A DNA stretch of 64,000 bases from Caryophanales bacterium UBA4682 (GTDB lineage Bacteria > Bacillota_I > Bacilli_A > RFN20 > CAG-288). The stretch covers positions 9,629 to 73,628 of the forward strand of contig DHKY01000015.1 of NCBI GenBank assembly GCA_002404995.1, in the 5' to 3' direction. Positions 44,137-55,000 of the stretch are shown piece by piece. Under the pieces are notes generated by a model. The model saw only the letters and a program-made list of their open reading frames with translations, was not told the DNA's origin and did no database searches. Position 1 is the stretch's first letter; each line of letters opens with the position of its first letter. A program made the translations under genes and the position numbers.

Positions 44137-45516
44137 ACGATATTTTACGGAAGAGAAGAAGAACTGAAAACGCTCAAAGCCTTCTATGAAGCTCCAGGAT
44201 TAAAAGGAGCTATCCTTTATGGAAGAAGAAGACAAGGAAAATCTTGTCTATTAAAAAAATCCAGGGAAGATTTCAAAGGAAGAAAAATCTATTACCAGTG
44301 CTTAAAGGATGTCGATAGGAAAAACGCATCCTCCTTAATTGGAGTATGCAAATCACAAATTGAAAACTTCCATAGGGCAGGAACGCCCACTTTTTCCGAT
44401 GTCCTAAGCGAAATCTTTTATCTTTCCAAAGAGCAGCCAATTCTATTGATCTTAGATGAATATCCTTATATCCAAAACCGAGAAAAAATTGATTCATTTC
44501 TCCAAAGACTCAGGGATAACAATCAAGATAGCAAAAGGAAAATCATCCTTTCTGGGTCCTATGTCGATATCAGGACAAGCCTGATTGATATTGCAAACCC
44601 TCTCCATGGACGTTTTGCACTAAAAAGGAAGATTGATTCCTTTGATTACAAAGACAGCAGTCTTTTCTATCCAGATGCAACGGATGAAGAGAAAATAGGA
44701 TACTACAGTGTCTTTGGAGGTACCCCTTATTACTTAGCAAGGATCGATCCAACGATTGGATTGGAAGGAAACATCAAAAAATTATTTTTGAATCCTTTTT
44801 CCCCCTTGGAAAGGGAAATCAATTCCACCATTGAGACAGAATGCTCGAAGATTGCAAATGCAGCCTTTCTTCTATCAATAATTGCTTCAGGTAAGCACTC
44901 GTATACGGACATCAATAGTGTCTTCCGCTCCCAAGTGAAGAATTCCGACATCAACTATCTTTTTTCCCGGCTGATTGATAGGGGCTATATACAGAAAGAG
45001 CATGCCTTAAACGATAAAGACAAGCGGAAAGCTTACTACAAACTCAGCGATAACCTTATTTCCTTCTATTACCACATCATCTATCCAAACATAGAGCAGA
45101 AATCTTTTTTATCTTCGGATAGGTTCTTTGATGTCTACAGGAAAGAAAAACTCTATTCCAGTTATATTCCGATGGTGTTTGAGAAGATTTGTAAGGAATA
45201 TCTGTTACGAAAAAACCGCCAAGGAAAGCTGAATCCTTTCTTTACGCGTATTGGTTCCTATACCTATAACAATCCAAAGAAGAAAACAAGCGGACAATTC
45301 GATATCGTAACAGAAGACTCCAAGGGTCTGACCTTCTACGAATGTAAATACACAAACGAAAAAGTGGGAAGGGATGTTGTTTCAGAAGAGAAAGAACAGC
45401 TATCTAAGGCAGGACTAAACTATTACAGACTTGGCTTTTTCTCTAAGTCCGGATTTCAACTTCCTAAAAGCGAAGCTGACTACATCCTCTATGACTTGCA
45501 CGACTTATTCTGCTGA
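44137..45516 (+). CDS. ATPase_2/DUF234 family ATPase with ACG at the start position
   Basis: 459 aa if begun at ACG 44137, giving (M)IFYGREEELKTLKAFYEAP in register with the paralogue at 42561 (MNFIGR...). AAAGGAG lies 8 nt upstream of the ACG. The frame is open without a stop through the P-loop YGRRRQGKSCLL to Walker B LLILDEYPYIQN. The first ordinary start in frame, ATG at 44458, would lose the P-loop, so an annotation beginning there is truncated. The C-terminus has QFDIVTEDSKGLTFYECKYTNEK as in the paralogue. Either ACG is used weakly as a start or an ATG-to-ACG mutation has silenced the gene. Confidence 0.8.
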   Translation, partial: TIFYGREEELKTLKAFYEAPGLKGAILYGRRRQGKSCLLKKSREDFKGRKIYYQCLKDVDRKNASSLIGVCKSQIENFHRAGTPTFSDVLSEIFYLSKEQPILLILDEYPYIQNREKIDSFLQRLRDNNQDSKRKIILSGSYVDIRTSLIDIANPLHGRFALKRKIDSFDYKDSSLFYPDATDEEKIGYYSVFGGTPYYLARIDPTIGLEGNIKKLFLNPFSPLEREINSTIETECSKIANAAFLLSIIASGKHSYTDINSVFRSQVKNSDINYLFSRLIDRGYIQKEHALNDKDKRKAYYKLSDNLISFYYHIIYPNIEQKSFLSSDRFFDVYRKEKLYSSYIPMVFEKICKEYLLRKNRQGKLNPFFTRIGSYTYNNPKKKTSGQFDIVTEDSKGLTFYECKYTNEKVGRDVVSEEKEQLSKAGLNYYRLGFFSKSGFQLPKSEADYILYDLHDLFC

Positions 45517-45620
45517 CAAAAACACAAAAAGAAAATATCCATTCATGTCCCAAAGATACAAATTAAACCATTCTTATTTCTTCTCTTGAGGGTGTTCGTA
45601 ACGAATATATTTATAATAGC

Positions 45621-45653
45621 AAACCAGCCAAGGAGATGGTCCTTGGCTGGTTT
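45621..45653. terminator. Terminator between convergent genes
   Basis: Perfect 14-bp stem AAACCAGCCAAGGA (45621-45634) and TCCTTGGCTGGTTT (45640-45653), loop GATGG. The T-tails are short on both sides. It lies between the ATPase gene and the convergent lipoprotein gene. Confidence 0.85.
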
Positions 45654-45668
45654 GAATTGACTTTATTT

Positions 45669-47507
45669 CTAAAGAATCGACTCAGTATCCTCACTTACCT
45701 CTTCGACACAAGTCGGATAAAGGACAAGATGAGGACCATCATCTTCCGTGGCAACAGAGACTTCGACCTCTAAGGTAATCGTCTGCTCATCGCCATTATC
45801 ATCCCTGTAAGTGACACCTGTCTTCTGATAGAGAGTATCACTGGCATCAACAAGCTCATCCTCGGTTGGATTAGCGACCTTCGTATATCCTTCTTCCACC
45901 AGCTTTGCCTCATAAGAAGTACGCAGAGAAGTGATATCCGCTAAGGTAATATTCTTCTGCGTTACAGGAGTCGTCCTAATTTCGAAGAGATTCTGATCGC
46001 TTTCGGAGCTAGGAATGAAGGAGACGTTCGCATAACAGGATCCAAAGGCAGGGATATTCTGTAAGACATCAAGAGATAAAATATCGTCTTTCAGGACAGA
46101 GAAACCATCCTCGTTGTTTGTGAAATAGTCACCGAAAGTAAGTCCGTCGCAGTTCTCGTTGATAGAAGAATACCTGATTGGATCATCTACCTTATTGAAA
46201 TCAGAATAAAGAACACGGTATCTCCGGGACTGGTTCTCATTGATGATCTGGATGAATTCATTGTCGCTCTCATCGCTGATGGCGATGGAGAGGTCCTTCC
46301 TCTCCATGGAAACATCTGCAAAGGAATCGAGATAATCAAAGTTTTCCTTTGAGAAGTAAGCTGGAAGAGAATCTTTCAGGTGATAGATAGCTACCTTGCT
46401 TCCGGAGTTCTCGTTTCTTGTATAAGTCTTATCAAAGAAGAGAGAGGAAATCTGTGGAGCAGACAAAGCGCTGGAGAGATTTCCTTTGATAGCCTTGCCA
46501 TCCGGATAACGTTCGTCATTGATGACAATACAAGATTGGATATCTCCGTTATCGGCTTTCGAGAGTCCGGACTGGGATAAAAGGTTCCCATTTCCGTCAT
46601 AGGCATTAATGGCAATGGAGTGTTCCTTATCAGCTTCCCTTTCATAGACTGCAGACGGGACAAAGTCCCCGATATCTTTATCATACTTCGAGAAGGTAGA
46701 CTTCCTATTGTAGTTTCCGTTATTGATCCACTCCCTTCCTTTTGTAAAGAGAGAGTCTTCTGTTCCTTCTAATGGCTTTACTTTGATGACATTCTCGCTT
46801 CCTGTCAGAACCGTACCTTCTGCTACCTTTGTTTCATAGGAGTCATCTGTGCTTCCTTTGATTTTGAAGGATATCGAGTTCACTCCGTCTTTGAGACTGA
46901 ACTTAAAGTATTCAAGATTATCTTTTGAAGTCTTCAGTTCACTTGCCAACAAGGCAAAGGAAGCGGAATCCTTGGACAGAGAATAATCCGTTCCGTCTTT
47001 GACAAAATCCGTTTCCTTAGCAGAGAGGAAGGCATTCGAATATTCCGAGAACTTCTCTGTTCCCGTGTATTGAATCTTCTTGACTTCGTTATGGAAGTTC
47101 AGATAGCAGAGAAGGAGGCTGTCTCCTTCTCCTTTTTCATAGAACTCCTTCTGTTCAGAGAAGATATCCCCGTTCAAAGAATAAGAAGGCTCAAAGTAGC
47201 TGAAACTATCTTCTCCTGAGCTGAGATAGCCATCTTCTGTCACTGCACTTTCAAGCGTGTTCTCATAGGTGAGCTTAAAGTTCCTGGTATATCCCCTCTT
47301 TAACGACTCAAGGAAAGAAGCTATCGGACTCTTTTCGCTTGTCGAAGCGCTTGGCTGAGTCTCACTCACGATATCGCTTTGTTTAACTGTCGTAGACAGC
47401 TTACCGCTATTAGAAGGAACGACAGTAGTAGAATCATTCGTCTTCTTGCCACAGCCTGCAAGGAGAAGCGAAAGCATCATCAAAGGCACAAACTTTTTCT
47501 TTTTCAT
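45669..47507 (-). CDS. Lipoprotein of unknown function
   Basis: 612 aa from the ATG at 47507, with GTGAGG 8 nt upstream. The TTG two codons earlier has no better site. Signal MKKKKFVPLMMLSLLLAGC with the lipobox LAGC. A Ser/Thr-rich linker (about 25-60) is followed by a long acidic, beta-rich region without recognised domain. Surface-exposed. Flanked by a terminator and a broken ATPase gene, so probably transcribed alone. Possibly a substrate-binding or structural lipoprotein. Confidence 0.75.
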   Translation of the reverse strand: MKKKKFVPLMMLSLLLAGCGKKTNDSTTVVPSNSGKLSTTVKQSDIVSETQPSASTSEKSPIASFLESLKRGYTRNFKLTYENTLESAVTEDGYLSSGEDSFSYFEPSYSLNGDIFSEQKEFYEKGEGDSLLLCYLNFHNEVKKIQYTGTEKFSEYSNAFLSAKETDFVKDGTDYSLSKDSASFALLASELKTSKDNLEYFKFSLKDGVNSISFKIKGSTDDSYETKVAEGTVLTGSENVIKVKPLEGTEDSLFTKGREWINNGNYNRKSTFSKYDKDIGDFVPSAVYEREADKEHSIAINAYDGNGNLLSQSGLSKADNGDIQSCIVINDERYPDGKAIKGNLSSALSAPQISSLFFDKTYTRNENSGSKVAIYHLKDSLPAYFSKENFDYLDSFADVSMERKDLSIAISDESDNEFIQIINENQSRRYRVLYSDFNKVDDPIRYSSINENCDGLTFGDYFTNNEDGFSVLKDDILSLDVLQNIPAFGSCYANVSFIPSSESDQNLFEIRTTPVTQKNITLADITSLRTSYEAKLVEEGYTKVANPTEDELVDASDTLYQKTGVTYRDDNGDEQTITLEVEVSVATEDDGPHLVLYPTCVEEVSEDTESIL

Positions 47508-47619
47508 ATACAAACCTCACTAACTCTATTCTAGCATAGTAAAATCACATCGGCACAATAACATTGTTTTGTGTATTGAACTGATTTGAATCTAGAATTT
47601 TTATAATCAAAGCTTTCTG

Positions 47620-48894
47620 CTACGGTTTTAACGATGTGATTGGAGCAACATAGACTCCGTCTTTTCTCATATAAGCCGCATTTGTAAGGCCACAGATAAC
47701 ACAAAGAGACTTTGCTGGGATACCGCCTGCTTCACAAATCGAGTCATTGATCTTAACCAGATTCTGTGCTGCATTATCAATCTGATTCGCACCAAGCTTG
47801 ATTTCAATACCACACCAAGAACCATCCTCCCTTTCAATCACGACATCCCTTTCCTGGTTCTTATAATCCTGGTAATGGTATAACTTAGCATTCCTGTTTT
47901 CGGAATAGGTCAAAAGATCTCTTTCTACCAAAGATTCAAACAAAAAGCCAAGTAATTCTAAATCATTCCTTAGTTTGTCTTCGGTTAGTTTCAGCAAAGC
48001 ACAGGGTATGGATGGATCTACAAAATGATGCTTTTCACTTTGCTTCACGCGTAAAGAAGAACGGATACTATTCGCAAAAGGAGGTATATCCTCCGTCAGA
48101 TACAAGCGACGAACCAAATCAAGATAATCTGAAATCGTATCGGTATTGATATCATCCAAATCTTTTTCTTTGATATCATTTTTCAAGACACGATTCGTTG
48201 CTGTTGTTGCTTCATTTCTTGCCAAAGAACGCAGAAGAAGCTCAAATTTATGTTTATCTCTTTTTATGTTATCGGTTTTATAAATATCCTCATTCAAAAC
48301 AGACTTCCTATATTCCCGAGAAACAAGGACGCCCTCATCCACAGTCCTATTCCTAGTTGCAGGCCAGCCACCAATCAAAACCAAGTCGATAATTCTACGC
48401 AGACCAATATCGCCTGTAAGTAAATCATTTGTATGATTCTCGCAGATATTCTTTAATGACACCTTTCCATCCGAAACGCCATATTCAAACAAAGACATCG
48501 GTCTCCTTCGTAAACGAGCAATTCTTCCAGTACCTGCATGAATATATCGTCCCTTATTGACTGTTGCAGAACCAGCCAAAAGGAACTGTCCTTTTTCCAT
48601 TGACCTATCCACTCTTCCTCGGACTGCATCCCAAATAGCGGGAGCCTCCTGCTATTCATCAATTAAGCGAGGTGTACTTCCATCCGGTACTAGATCTGGA
48701 TCCGTTTCTGCAATTCGTTTATTATTAAAATTACCTTTTGGATTGGCTAGAAAAAACTGACTCTGGGAATGAACCCTGCTAGTCCTAGTCTTTCCACACC
48801 ATTTTGGGCCTTCTATCAGTACAGCACCGAATATTTTCAAATAGGTATCAATCTTCTTATCGATGACACGTGCCTTATATTCTTTAAGTTCCAT
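47620..48894 (-). pseudogene. AAA_14/DUF4143 ATPase interrupted by one amber codon
   Basis: Reads as one 424-codon frame, matching the 428-aa intact relative at 4610, except for TAG at 48652-48654. The motif is PRLIDE-TAG-QEAPAIWDAV where the intact gene has PRLIDEWQEVPSLWDAT, so TGG has become TAG within Walker B. P-loop GPKWCGKT precedes it. RLRMRPMSLFEYG (first Met AGG) and the nuclease-like ERDVVIE and IEIKLGA follow. An internal ATG at 48612 could restart translation but lacks the P-loop. Because all else is intact, the lesion is recent, or the amber is read through. Confidence 0.85.
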
Positions 48895-49076
48895 TTTCTT
48901 TTCCTACTACTATGGCTTTAGAATATTCCATGTGTTTTGTCAATTCTATTCCGTACGTTTTTTTGTTCACTCCCCAATAGCAATTCAATCCTGGAATATG
49001 GGCAAACAAAAGATGGGGTATATAGACCAGCTAAAAATCTTCTACTATTTATAGAAAGTCAGGAAAAATCAATAAG
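48895..49076. other. Short intergenic stretch
   Basis: Upstream spacer of the broken ATPase gene and downstream end of the ABC transporter gene. No clear terminator or ORF seen. Confidence 0.4.
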
Positions 49077-51026
49077 CTATTTTTCTTTCAGTTCTTTGCT
49101 TTCCTTGGTCCTATCCTTCTTCAAAAGGAAGAACAGATCAATAAGAGCAAAAACAAGCACAAGAATAACGGCGCCTAACATTAAATAGGGCAAGAGGAAA
49201 CGATGCGGGAAATAGCTCCTTCCTTGCACGACATCGACTAAGGAAGAAGAGAAAATACGATTGCAGAAATAAAGAATCAGTTCTGAAACCCCGATTGCAA
49301 GAGAAGAGGAAAGAAGAAATGAAAGCAGATGGAGTAGCGTATCCTCCAAAAACAAATTCTTTCTCTTATATCCCCTGCTTCTTAAAAGCAGGTATTTTTT
49401 CTTGTTTCGGAAAATAAAGGCAATCCTGAAGACAAGAGAGGTCACAAATACAGCAAGAAGGACAGGAAGTCCGAAATACTGAAAAGCAGAAAGATAGGAA
49501 ATGTTCGAATACCCGGGTGTTCCATCTATATGAAGAACTAGATAAAACGCACCCCTGTTATTATATAATTCCACAATCGATGTGAGATGAACGTCTTTCC
49601 TATGGCTTTTCCTAAACTCCCGATTCGAAGTTGTATTCAACAGGTAATAACAATAGTATTCCTGATTCTTTTCCGTTTCCGGATCGGCCATGCCAAGCAA
49701 GGTGTCTTGAAGGAAGTAGTAATAAGTACCTCCGTTTGTATCAAGCTTATAGCCTTTCTTCCTTGCCTTTACACTGGCCTCGTCAAGCTCATTCCATTCC
49801 CGCCCCTGATAAACGCCGACAATGGTTAACGGAAGATGCCAATCGTTCTTTTCAAAAATTAAAGAAGATACTTTTTCAAAGATGCCATTCCTATCAAGAG
49901 CAGGGAACCGCTTGCAATAAATAGAGTAAGAGTAGTTTGAAATCCTGATTTCATTTTGATTTTCAGGATATCTTCCTATCTCATTTTCTTTTTCATCCTT
50001 TGCTAGGGAAATCGAATACTGCTGGAAGGAACTTCCAGTAGGAATCAAGGCAAGATCATAGAAATCCGTTCCAATATCTGGGTTCCTACCAGAAAGGTCC
50101 TCATGTTTTGCATAGAACCATTCTCCAACCTCCAGAGAAGGATTGTCCTCTTTGCTGCAATAGAAGGCAGCTGCATTTTCTAAGTACGTTGTCTCCTTAA
50201 TCTTATTTAGGTCTGGATTCACTCCATCATAAGAAAGAACGTTGCCAAGAGAACTTAATGTGCTTCCAAAAGCCGTGAAAAGAAAAGCAAAGAGGAACAG
50301 AGTCAGATAATAACCAAAGTTCCGCTTGATGCCTCTTGAAAGGAGAAAAGAACTCTTATGTTTCTTCTTTGCAGAAACGTAAGAGTTTTTTTCTTCAAGT
50401 CTCACGTTGCCTTCTAAGTTTCCGTGGCTCCTTGTCAAAACATGTCCCTGATGAATCAAGGGACTATTTTCATGTGTGACAAATAAAACCAGTGAATCAT
50501 TAGAAAGACTTTGAATGCTAGATTCAATAATAGATGCACTCTTAGGGTCCAGATTCGAGGTCACTTCATCCAAAAGACAGACTTTTCTCTTATCATATAA
50601 GACTCTTGCAAAACTCAATCGCTGTTTTTCACCAGAAGAAAGCTCCGATGCTTTTTGATTTGAAAGCTTCTCAAGTTCAACTTGCTTTAAGCATTCCCTG
50701 GCTTTTTCTTTGTCTTGTTTTGTAAAAGGAAGCAAAAGATTCTCCAGACAGGTCAGATTATCAAAAACAAGGGATGACTGATGAACCAGAAGGATATTCT
50801 CTTCTTGAAATCTGGCAATCTGGCGCTTCGACAAAGCTCTGCCATCAACGCTTAGCATCAACGAATCCGCCTGAATCAGTCCGGAAAGGACTTCAAGAAA
50901 GGTGCTTTTTCCTGACCCGTTCTTTCCTGTAATCAGGAAAAGACCAGTATCCGGAAACGAGATGTTCTGAATATTAATAGAAATATTTGAATACTTATCG
51001 AATTTCAGTTGATCAATGGTAATCAT
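49077..51026 (-). CDS. Fused ABC ATPase-permease, MacB/FtsX-like
   Basis: 649 aa. ATPase domain with Walker A GKNGSGKST (34-42), signature ELSSGEKQR (128-136), Walker B VCLLDEV (149-155) and an H-loop VTHEN. Then one membrane helix (~245-262), a large extracellular domain (~265-515) and three more helices (~520-640) ending in a Lys-rich tail. This is the MacB plan, used for export or for mechanical work on envelope proteins. Its ATG overlaps the stop of the secreted-protein gene (ATGA), so that protein is the likely client or partner. Confidence 0.88.
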   Translation of the reverse strand: MITIDQLKFDKYSNISINIQNISFPDTGLFLITGKNGSGKSTFLEVLSGLIQADSLMLSVDGRALSKRQIARFQEENILLVHQSSLVFDNLTCLENLLLPFTKQDKEKARECLKQVELEKLSNQKASELSSGEKQRLSFARVLYDKRKVCLLDEVTSNLDPKSASIIESSIQSLSNDSLVLFVTHENSPLIHQGHVLTRSHGNLEGNVRLEEKNSYVSAKKKHKSSFLLSRGIKRNFGYYLTLFLFAFLFTAFGSTLSSLGNVLSYDGVNPDLNKIKETTYLENAAAFYCSKEDNPSLEVGEWFYAKHEDLSGRNPDIGTDFYDLALIPTGSSFQQYSISLAKDEKENEIGRYPENQNEIRISNYSYSIYCKRFPALDRNGIFEKVSSLIFEKNDWHLPLTIVGVYQGREWNELDEASVKARKKGYKLDTNGGTYYYFLQDTLLGMADPETEKNQEYYCYYLLNTTSNREFRKSHRKDVHLTSIVELYNNRGAFYLVLHIDGTPGYSNISYLSAFQYFGLPVLLAVFVTSLVFRIAFIFRNKKKYLLLRSRGYKRKNLFLEDTLLHLLSFLLSSSLAIGVSELILYFCNRIFSSSLVDVVQGRSYFPHRFLLPYLMLGAVILVLVFALIDLFFLLKKDRTKESKELKEK

Positions 51027-51931
51027 GATAAGTCTGGGTTAAACACATTCAAATTAAAGCTCTTGTGATAGGAAATTGTTTTTCGGTTCAAATAAGCACC
51101 TATCGTAAAGTCAACATCCGTGTGGAAAGTCGCATAGATATCATATCCTTGGGTAGCATCAGCAACTTTAGATTCGAACAACATCCCCGAAGAAATAATT
51201 GCTGTTTTTTCTGTGATGCCACTTCCACTCAGGTTTGTGATATTCATTCCATATCCATTTAAATTCTCTAGTTTTTTTGCATCAATAGATGGGTAAGATT
51301 TGGTATAAGTCTCAGAATACTGGTAGCCTATATTAAATCCTGAAGAAAACTGACCATCAGCTTTTGCTCCAAAGCCATCCGTGCCAGCACCTATTTCGAT
51401 AGAAGATGTTCTTCCCCAATCAAGCCCTATGGTAAACCCAGAAGTGATTGTCTTAAATTCTGGTTTGTTTTTCGGCCAGTAGTCTAATCGTTTCGGGGTA
51501 GGCGTAGTGAATGAACCATAATGACTCTGAGAGGTATAGGGTTCGAAATAGTTCTGAACTGTAGCATTTTTGCCAACCCAATGTTTATCATAATTACTTC
51601 CGATAGCTACACAACCGGGTGTCAGTTCAATTTGTTGCTCTATTTTGAATAAATGATTGAATCCATGTGAAAAATGATAAGCTCTTGTTTCGGCAGTAAG
51701 GTAACCTAATTTGTCAATGCTAGCCGTTTCATCTTTCCGTAAAATCAGTTCCCAGTCTGTTGAAGAATTCTGATTGGATAATACAGTCTTGGTCTCTACT
51801 TTTTCTTTTTTGATTTCTTCATGATTTAAGAAACAACAAGGCTTTCCCCAAGAACTAAAACTTTGCCTAAAAAGAGTTCCGAAACAACAAATCCCAAGTA
51901 GGTGAGCGATTCGCACAGACGTTTTTATCAT
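51023..51931 (-). CDS. Secreted protein co-expressed with a MacB-like transporter
   Basis: 302 aa from the ATG at 51931. N-terminal MIKTSVRIAHLLGICCFGTLF, a signal-like stretch ending near SFSSW. The mature part is rich in Ser, Thr, Gly and aromatic residues (GFTIGLDWGRTSSIEIGAG, GYQYSETYTKSYP) and has the alternating look of a beta-barrel or pore-forming toxin. No family recognised. The ribosome site GGGGGGGAG contains a G7 tract (51939-51945 as C). It has its own promoter, separate from the giant surface genes upstream. Confidence 0.7.
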   Translation of the reverse strand: MIKTSVRIAHLLGICCFGTLFRQSFSSWGKPCCFLNHEEIKKEKVETKTVLSNQNSSTDWELILRKDETASIDKLGYLTAETRAYHFSHGFNHLFKIEQQIELTPGCVAIGSNYDKHWVGKNATVQNYFEPYTSQSHYGSFTTPTPKRLDYWPKNKPEFKTITSGFTIGLDWGRTSSIEIGAGTDGFGAKADGQFSSGFNIGYQYSETYTKSYPSIDAKKLENLNGYGMNITNLSGSGITEKTAIISSGMLFESKVADATQGYDIYATFHTDVDFTIGAYLNRKTISYHKSFNLNVFNPDLS

Positions 51932-51956
51932 CACAACTCCCCCCCTTTTTTCCTAC

Positions 51957-51985
51957 ATATTAATACGCGAATACTTTATAGTCAA
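51957..51985 (-). promoter_or_regulatory. Promoter of the secreted protein/ABC pair
   Basis: On the minus strand TTGACT (51980-51985), a 17-bp spacer and TAATAT (51957-51962). Transcription would start near 51950 and leave a leader of about 20 nt that consists almost only of the G7 ribosome site. Confidence 0.6.
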
Positions 51986-52038
51986 GAAAAATATGTTTTG
52001 ACTACAACAGATAATAGTCATCCTGACATTACGCGTAT

Positions 52039-55000
52039 TCACTTAGCAACACAGGGAAGAGTCGAATTACTGTCACCAATAGTAAGCACTGTGCCTGTTC
52101 CAGTCGCCTCAATCCAATAAGTCCAAGATGGGAACTTATATTTGTTCTCACGTTCCACACCCGTAATAACATAGTAGTCATCTTTATTTCCAGTCTTACC
52201 ATAATAGTAGGATTCCACTTTTCTTAATCCAGAAAGGAAATCAAATCCAGATGAATTAAGGGCAGCATTAAATTTGATGTCACCTGTGGCCAAGCCAGCT
52301 AATACCTTAATAACCGATTTCTGATTGATGGATAAAGTCTTCAGTTTATTGACACCATTCTCATCCTTATCATAAGTGACTTCAACAGGCAAAGTATTCG
52401 TAAAGGAAATAACACTCGTTCCTAAATCAATAGAAGAAAGATCCGCATTCAAAGAAAACTTCTTGTCCTTTTCAGAATAAGACATACTCTTAATCCTTTT
52501 CTCTGGAACAATACTAGTTCCCGCAATGCCACCCTTATCCGAAGAATCATCCGAATCAGAAGAACTGGAGCTGTTTTCAATCTGATCAACCAAGTAGCTC
52601 TTCCAGGCAAAAATGCCAACACCATTCTGTTCTGCTTCAAAGTTAAGACCAATCGCACAAAGATAATATCCGATATGGGCAGTCCTCTGCTTCTGTGTGA
52701 CAAGCCAGACCTTCGTCTGATTCGAATAATGTTTGACAATAAAACAATCCGCAGTCTTCGGACGGATATAATATTCCGTCTTTGTTCCGCCAGAATCGAC
52801 TAAGATATATCCTGTTACATTCGCTTTATTCCCGTCCGTGCCTTTCTCAACATGGACACCCGCTGTGATATTGGCAGAAATAGAAACCGAATCAATGCCA
52901 ATAATCTTCAAATCCACATTCAGAGTACCGCTCAGATAGAAGTCACTCTGATCGGTCGTATTCAAAAGCAAGGAAGTCCTGATCGGAAGCGAATTGAAAT
53001 CGATGGATTTTCCTTTGAAGTCATCATTGAAGGTATTCGCATACTGAGAGAAGTCAACATTCTGATTCGACAAAGAAAGAGAACCCGTAATCTGCTTCTT
53101 CGTTTCTTTGGAAGACCCATCGGCCTGTTCTTCACTTGAAATCATCAAGGAATCGAATTCGATGGAAGTAATCTTCCAATCCGATTCACTCATCGTCTGA
53201 TACTTCCTGATAACATCACTCGTTCCAGAAGAAGAGGAACTAAGCAAAGAGTTCTCTAAGACAATATGAATCTTTCCAGAAGTAATCTCGACCGAATCAA
53301 TTCCATCCAATAGAGAAAGGAAAGAGACAATATCCGGAGTCGAAGATCCTTTTGTCGTCTCGATTTCATCTTTCTTATCCCTTATCCTGTTATAAATCTG
53401 AACAATCGGTCCAAGATAAGCATAGAAAAGGTTCGTCTTCTTGATGTCCTGAATCTGGCTCGTCCTGTCTTCAATCGCTTTGTTCCCCATCAATACACCA
53501 AGATACGAAGTATCTTTTGCAGTCCCTTTGTTATCCTGATGATAATACTTGATGCAGAGATTATCTTCGACATTGTTCTGGTATGGAGCCCTGTTCTTGG
53601 AATAATAGAAATCAATCGAAGGATCATAGCTATACTCATCCCTGTCAATATGAAGGTCACCTGCATACTGACTATTCAGATAATCGAAATTGATGTTGCC
53701 ATCGATTCCAAGCGGATAGCTATCCGTATTAATCCTGTCTTTTACAGTAACGGATAAAGATGCCGAGAACTGTTTTTCATTACCCGGCAGAAGATCAAAC
53801 AATCCTGTGATAAAGAAAGAGAATTGGTTCACTTCTTTACCAGCAAAGTCACTAGTATTGAATTTAGTGGATCCATCCAGATAAGTCCTATTCTGAATCG
53901 ATATATAGTCCTTCCTTTTCAAAGTGATATTAAGAACAATATCTTCATATCCAAGTCCTAGCACAGAAACAGAAGTCAATCCATTCTCATCCAGTTTCCT
54001 AGTAAGCGTACCGCCCTTCTGGAAGGATGAATCAATCACCGATGGATCCAGTTCCAGAACCAACTGATTCTCGTCGGATTCCTCCTTGACTAAGACAAAC
54101 TGGAAGAGAGTATCCAAGTCTAATCCGTTGGACAAAGAGAAAATCGATGCAAACTTATCAAGAATCTTATTCAGAGCTTCCTGAGTGTTGTCATCCGATT
54201 TCGTCAGCTTGGCAATACCTTCAGAAAGAGCATCAAAGACACTCGAAGCCTCTGTCTTAGTGATAGACTGCTTCCTTGCCTTATCGAGCGTCCTATAGGC
54301 AGTATCATCGAGATAACGGACATCTAAGTCATGATTCTTACATCCGCTTCCCTTAATGGCAAGAGAAGCGCCGATCTGAGGCTTGTTCTCATCTGCTAGG
54401 TCAAGCCTGGCTTCCCCAGCAAAATCAGCCGTCTTATAGCTGCCGTCATCATTCGTATAGCCTTTTTCAATCCTCTCAACAGAGAGATCCCTTCCAAACT
54501 GTTTCTTCTCAAGGTAAGGCTCTAATTGCTTGATAGCCGGAAGGATGCCATCATAGGTCCTTTGGTACTCTTCTTCATTGACAGTCTCAAAAGAGGGGCT
54601 AAAAGAATCAACCTTAAAGCAAAGAGAGACACTCTCGCTCTTGAAAGGAACATTCTCGACCTTGATCTGCTCAATCTCATTCTCGTTATTTTCAGTGTCT
54701 TTGTGGAAGTCGAGGGTAATCTTGGAGACCGCATCTGGATCATCACTCAAGCCAAAGGCCTTTGCCGAAAGATCAATGATGATTTTCGTACCATCGCTAT
54801 TGGATGAAATGGAAGAGACAAGCTTCGTCAGACTTGAATAGTCACCATCTAACAATTTCTTGAACTCACAGTCCGAAAGAAGCGAAGAGATATTCTCAAT
54901 CAACGACGTAGTATCACTGCTCTTGGAAACATTCGTAAGAGCATCGATGACATCCTTGACCTTCTGGTTCGTCAGATGTCCCTTTGACTGATTGTTGACG

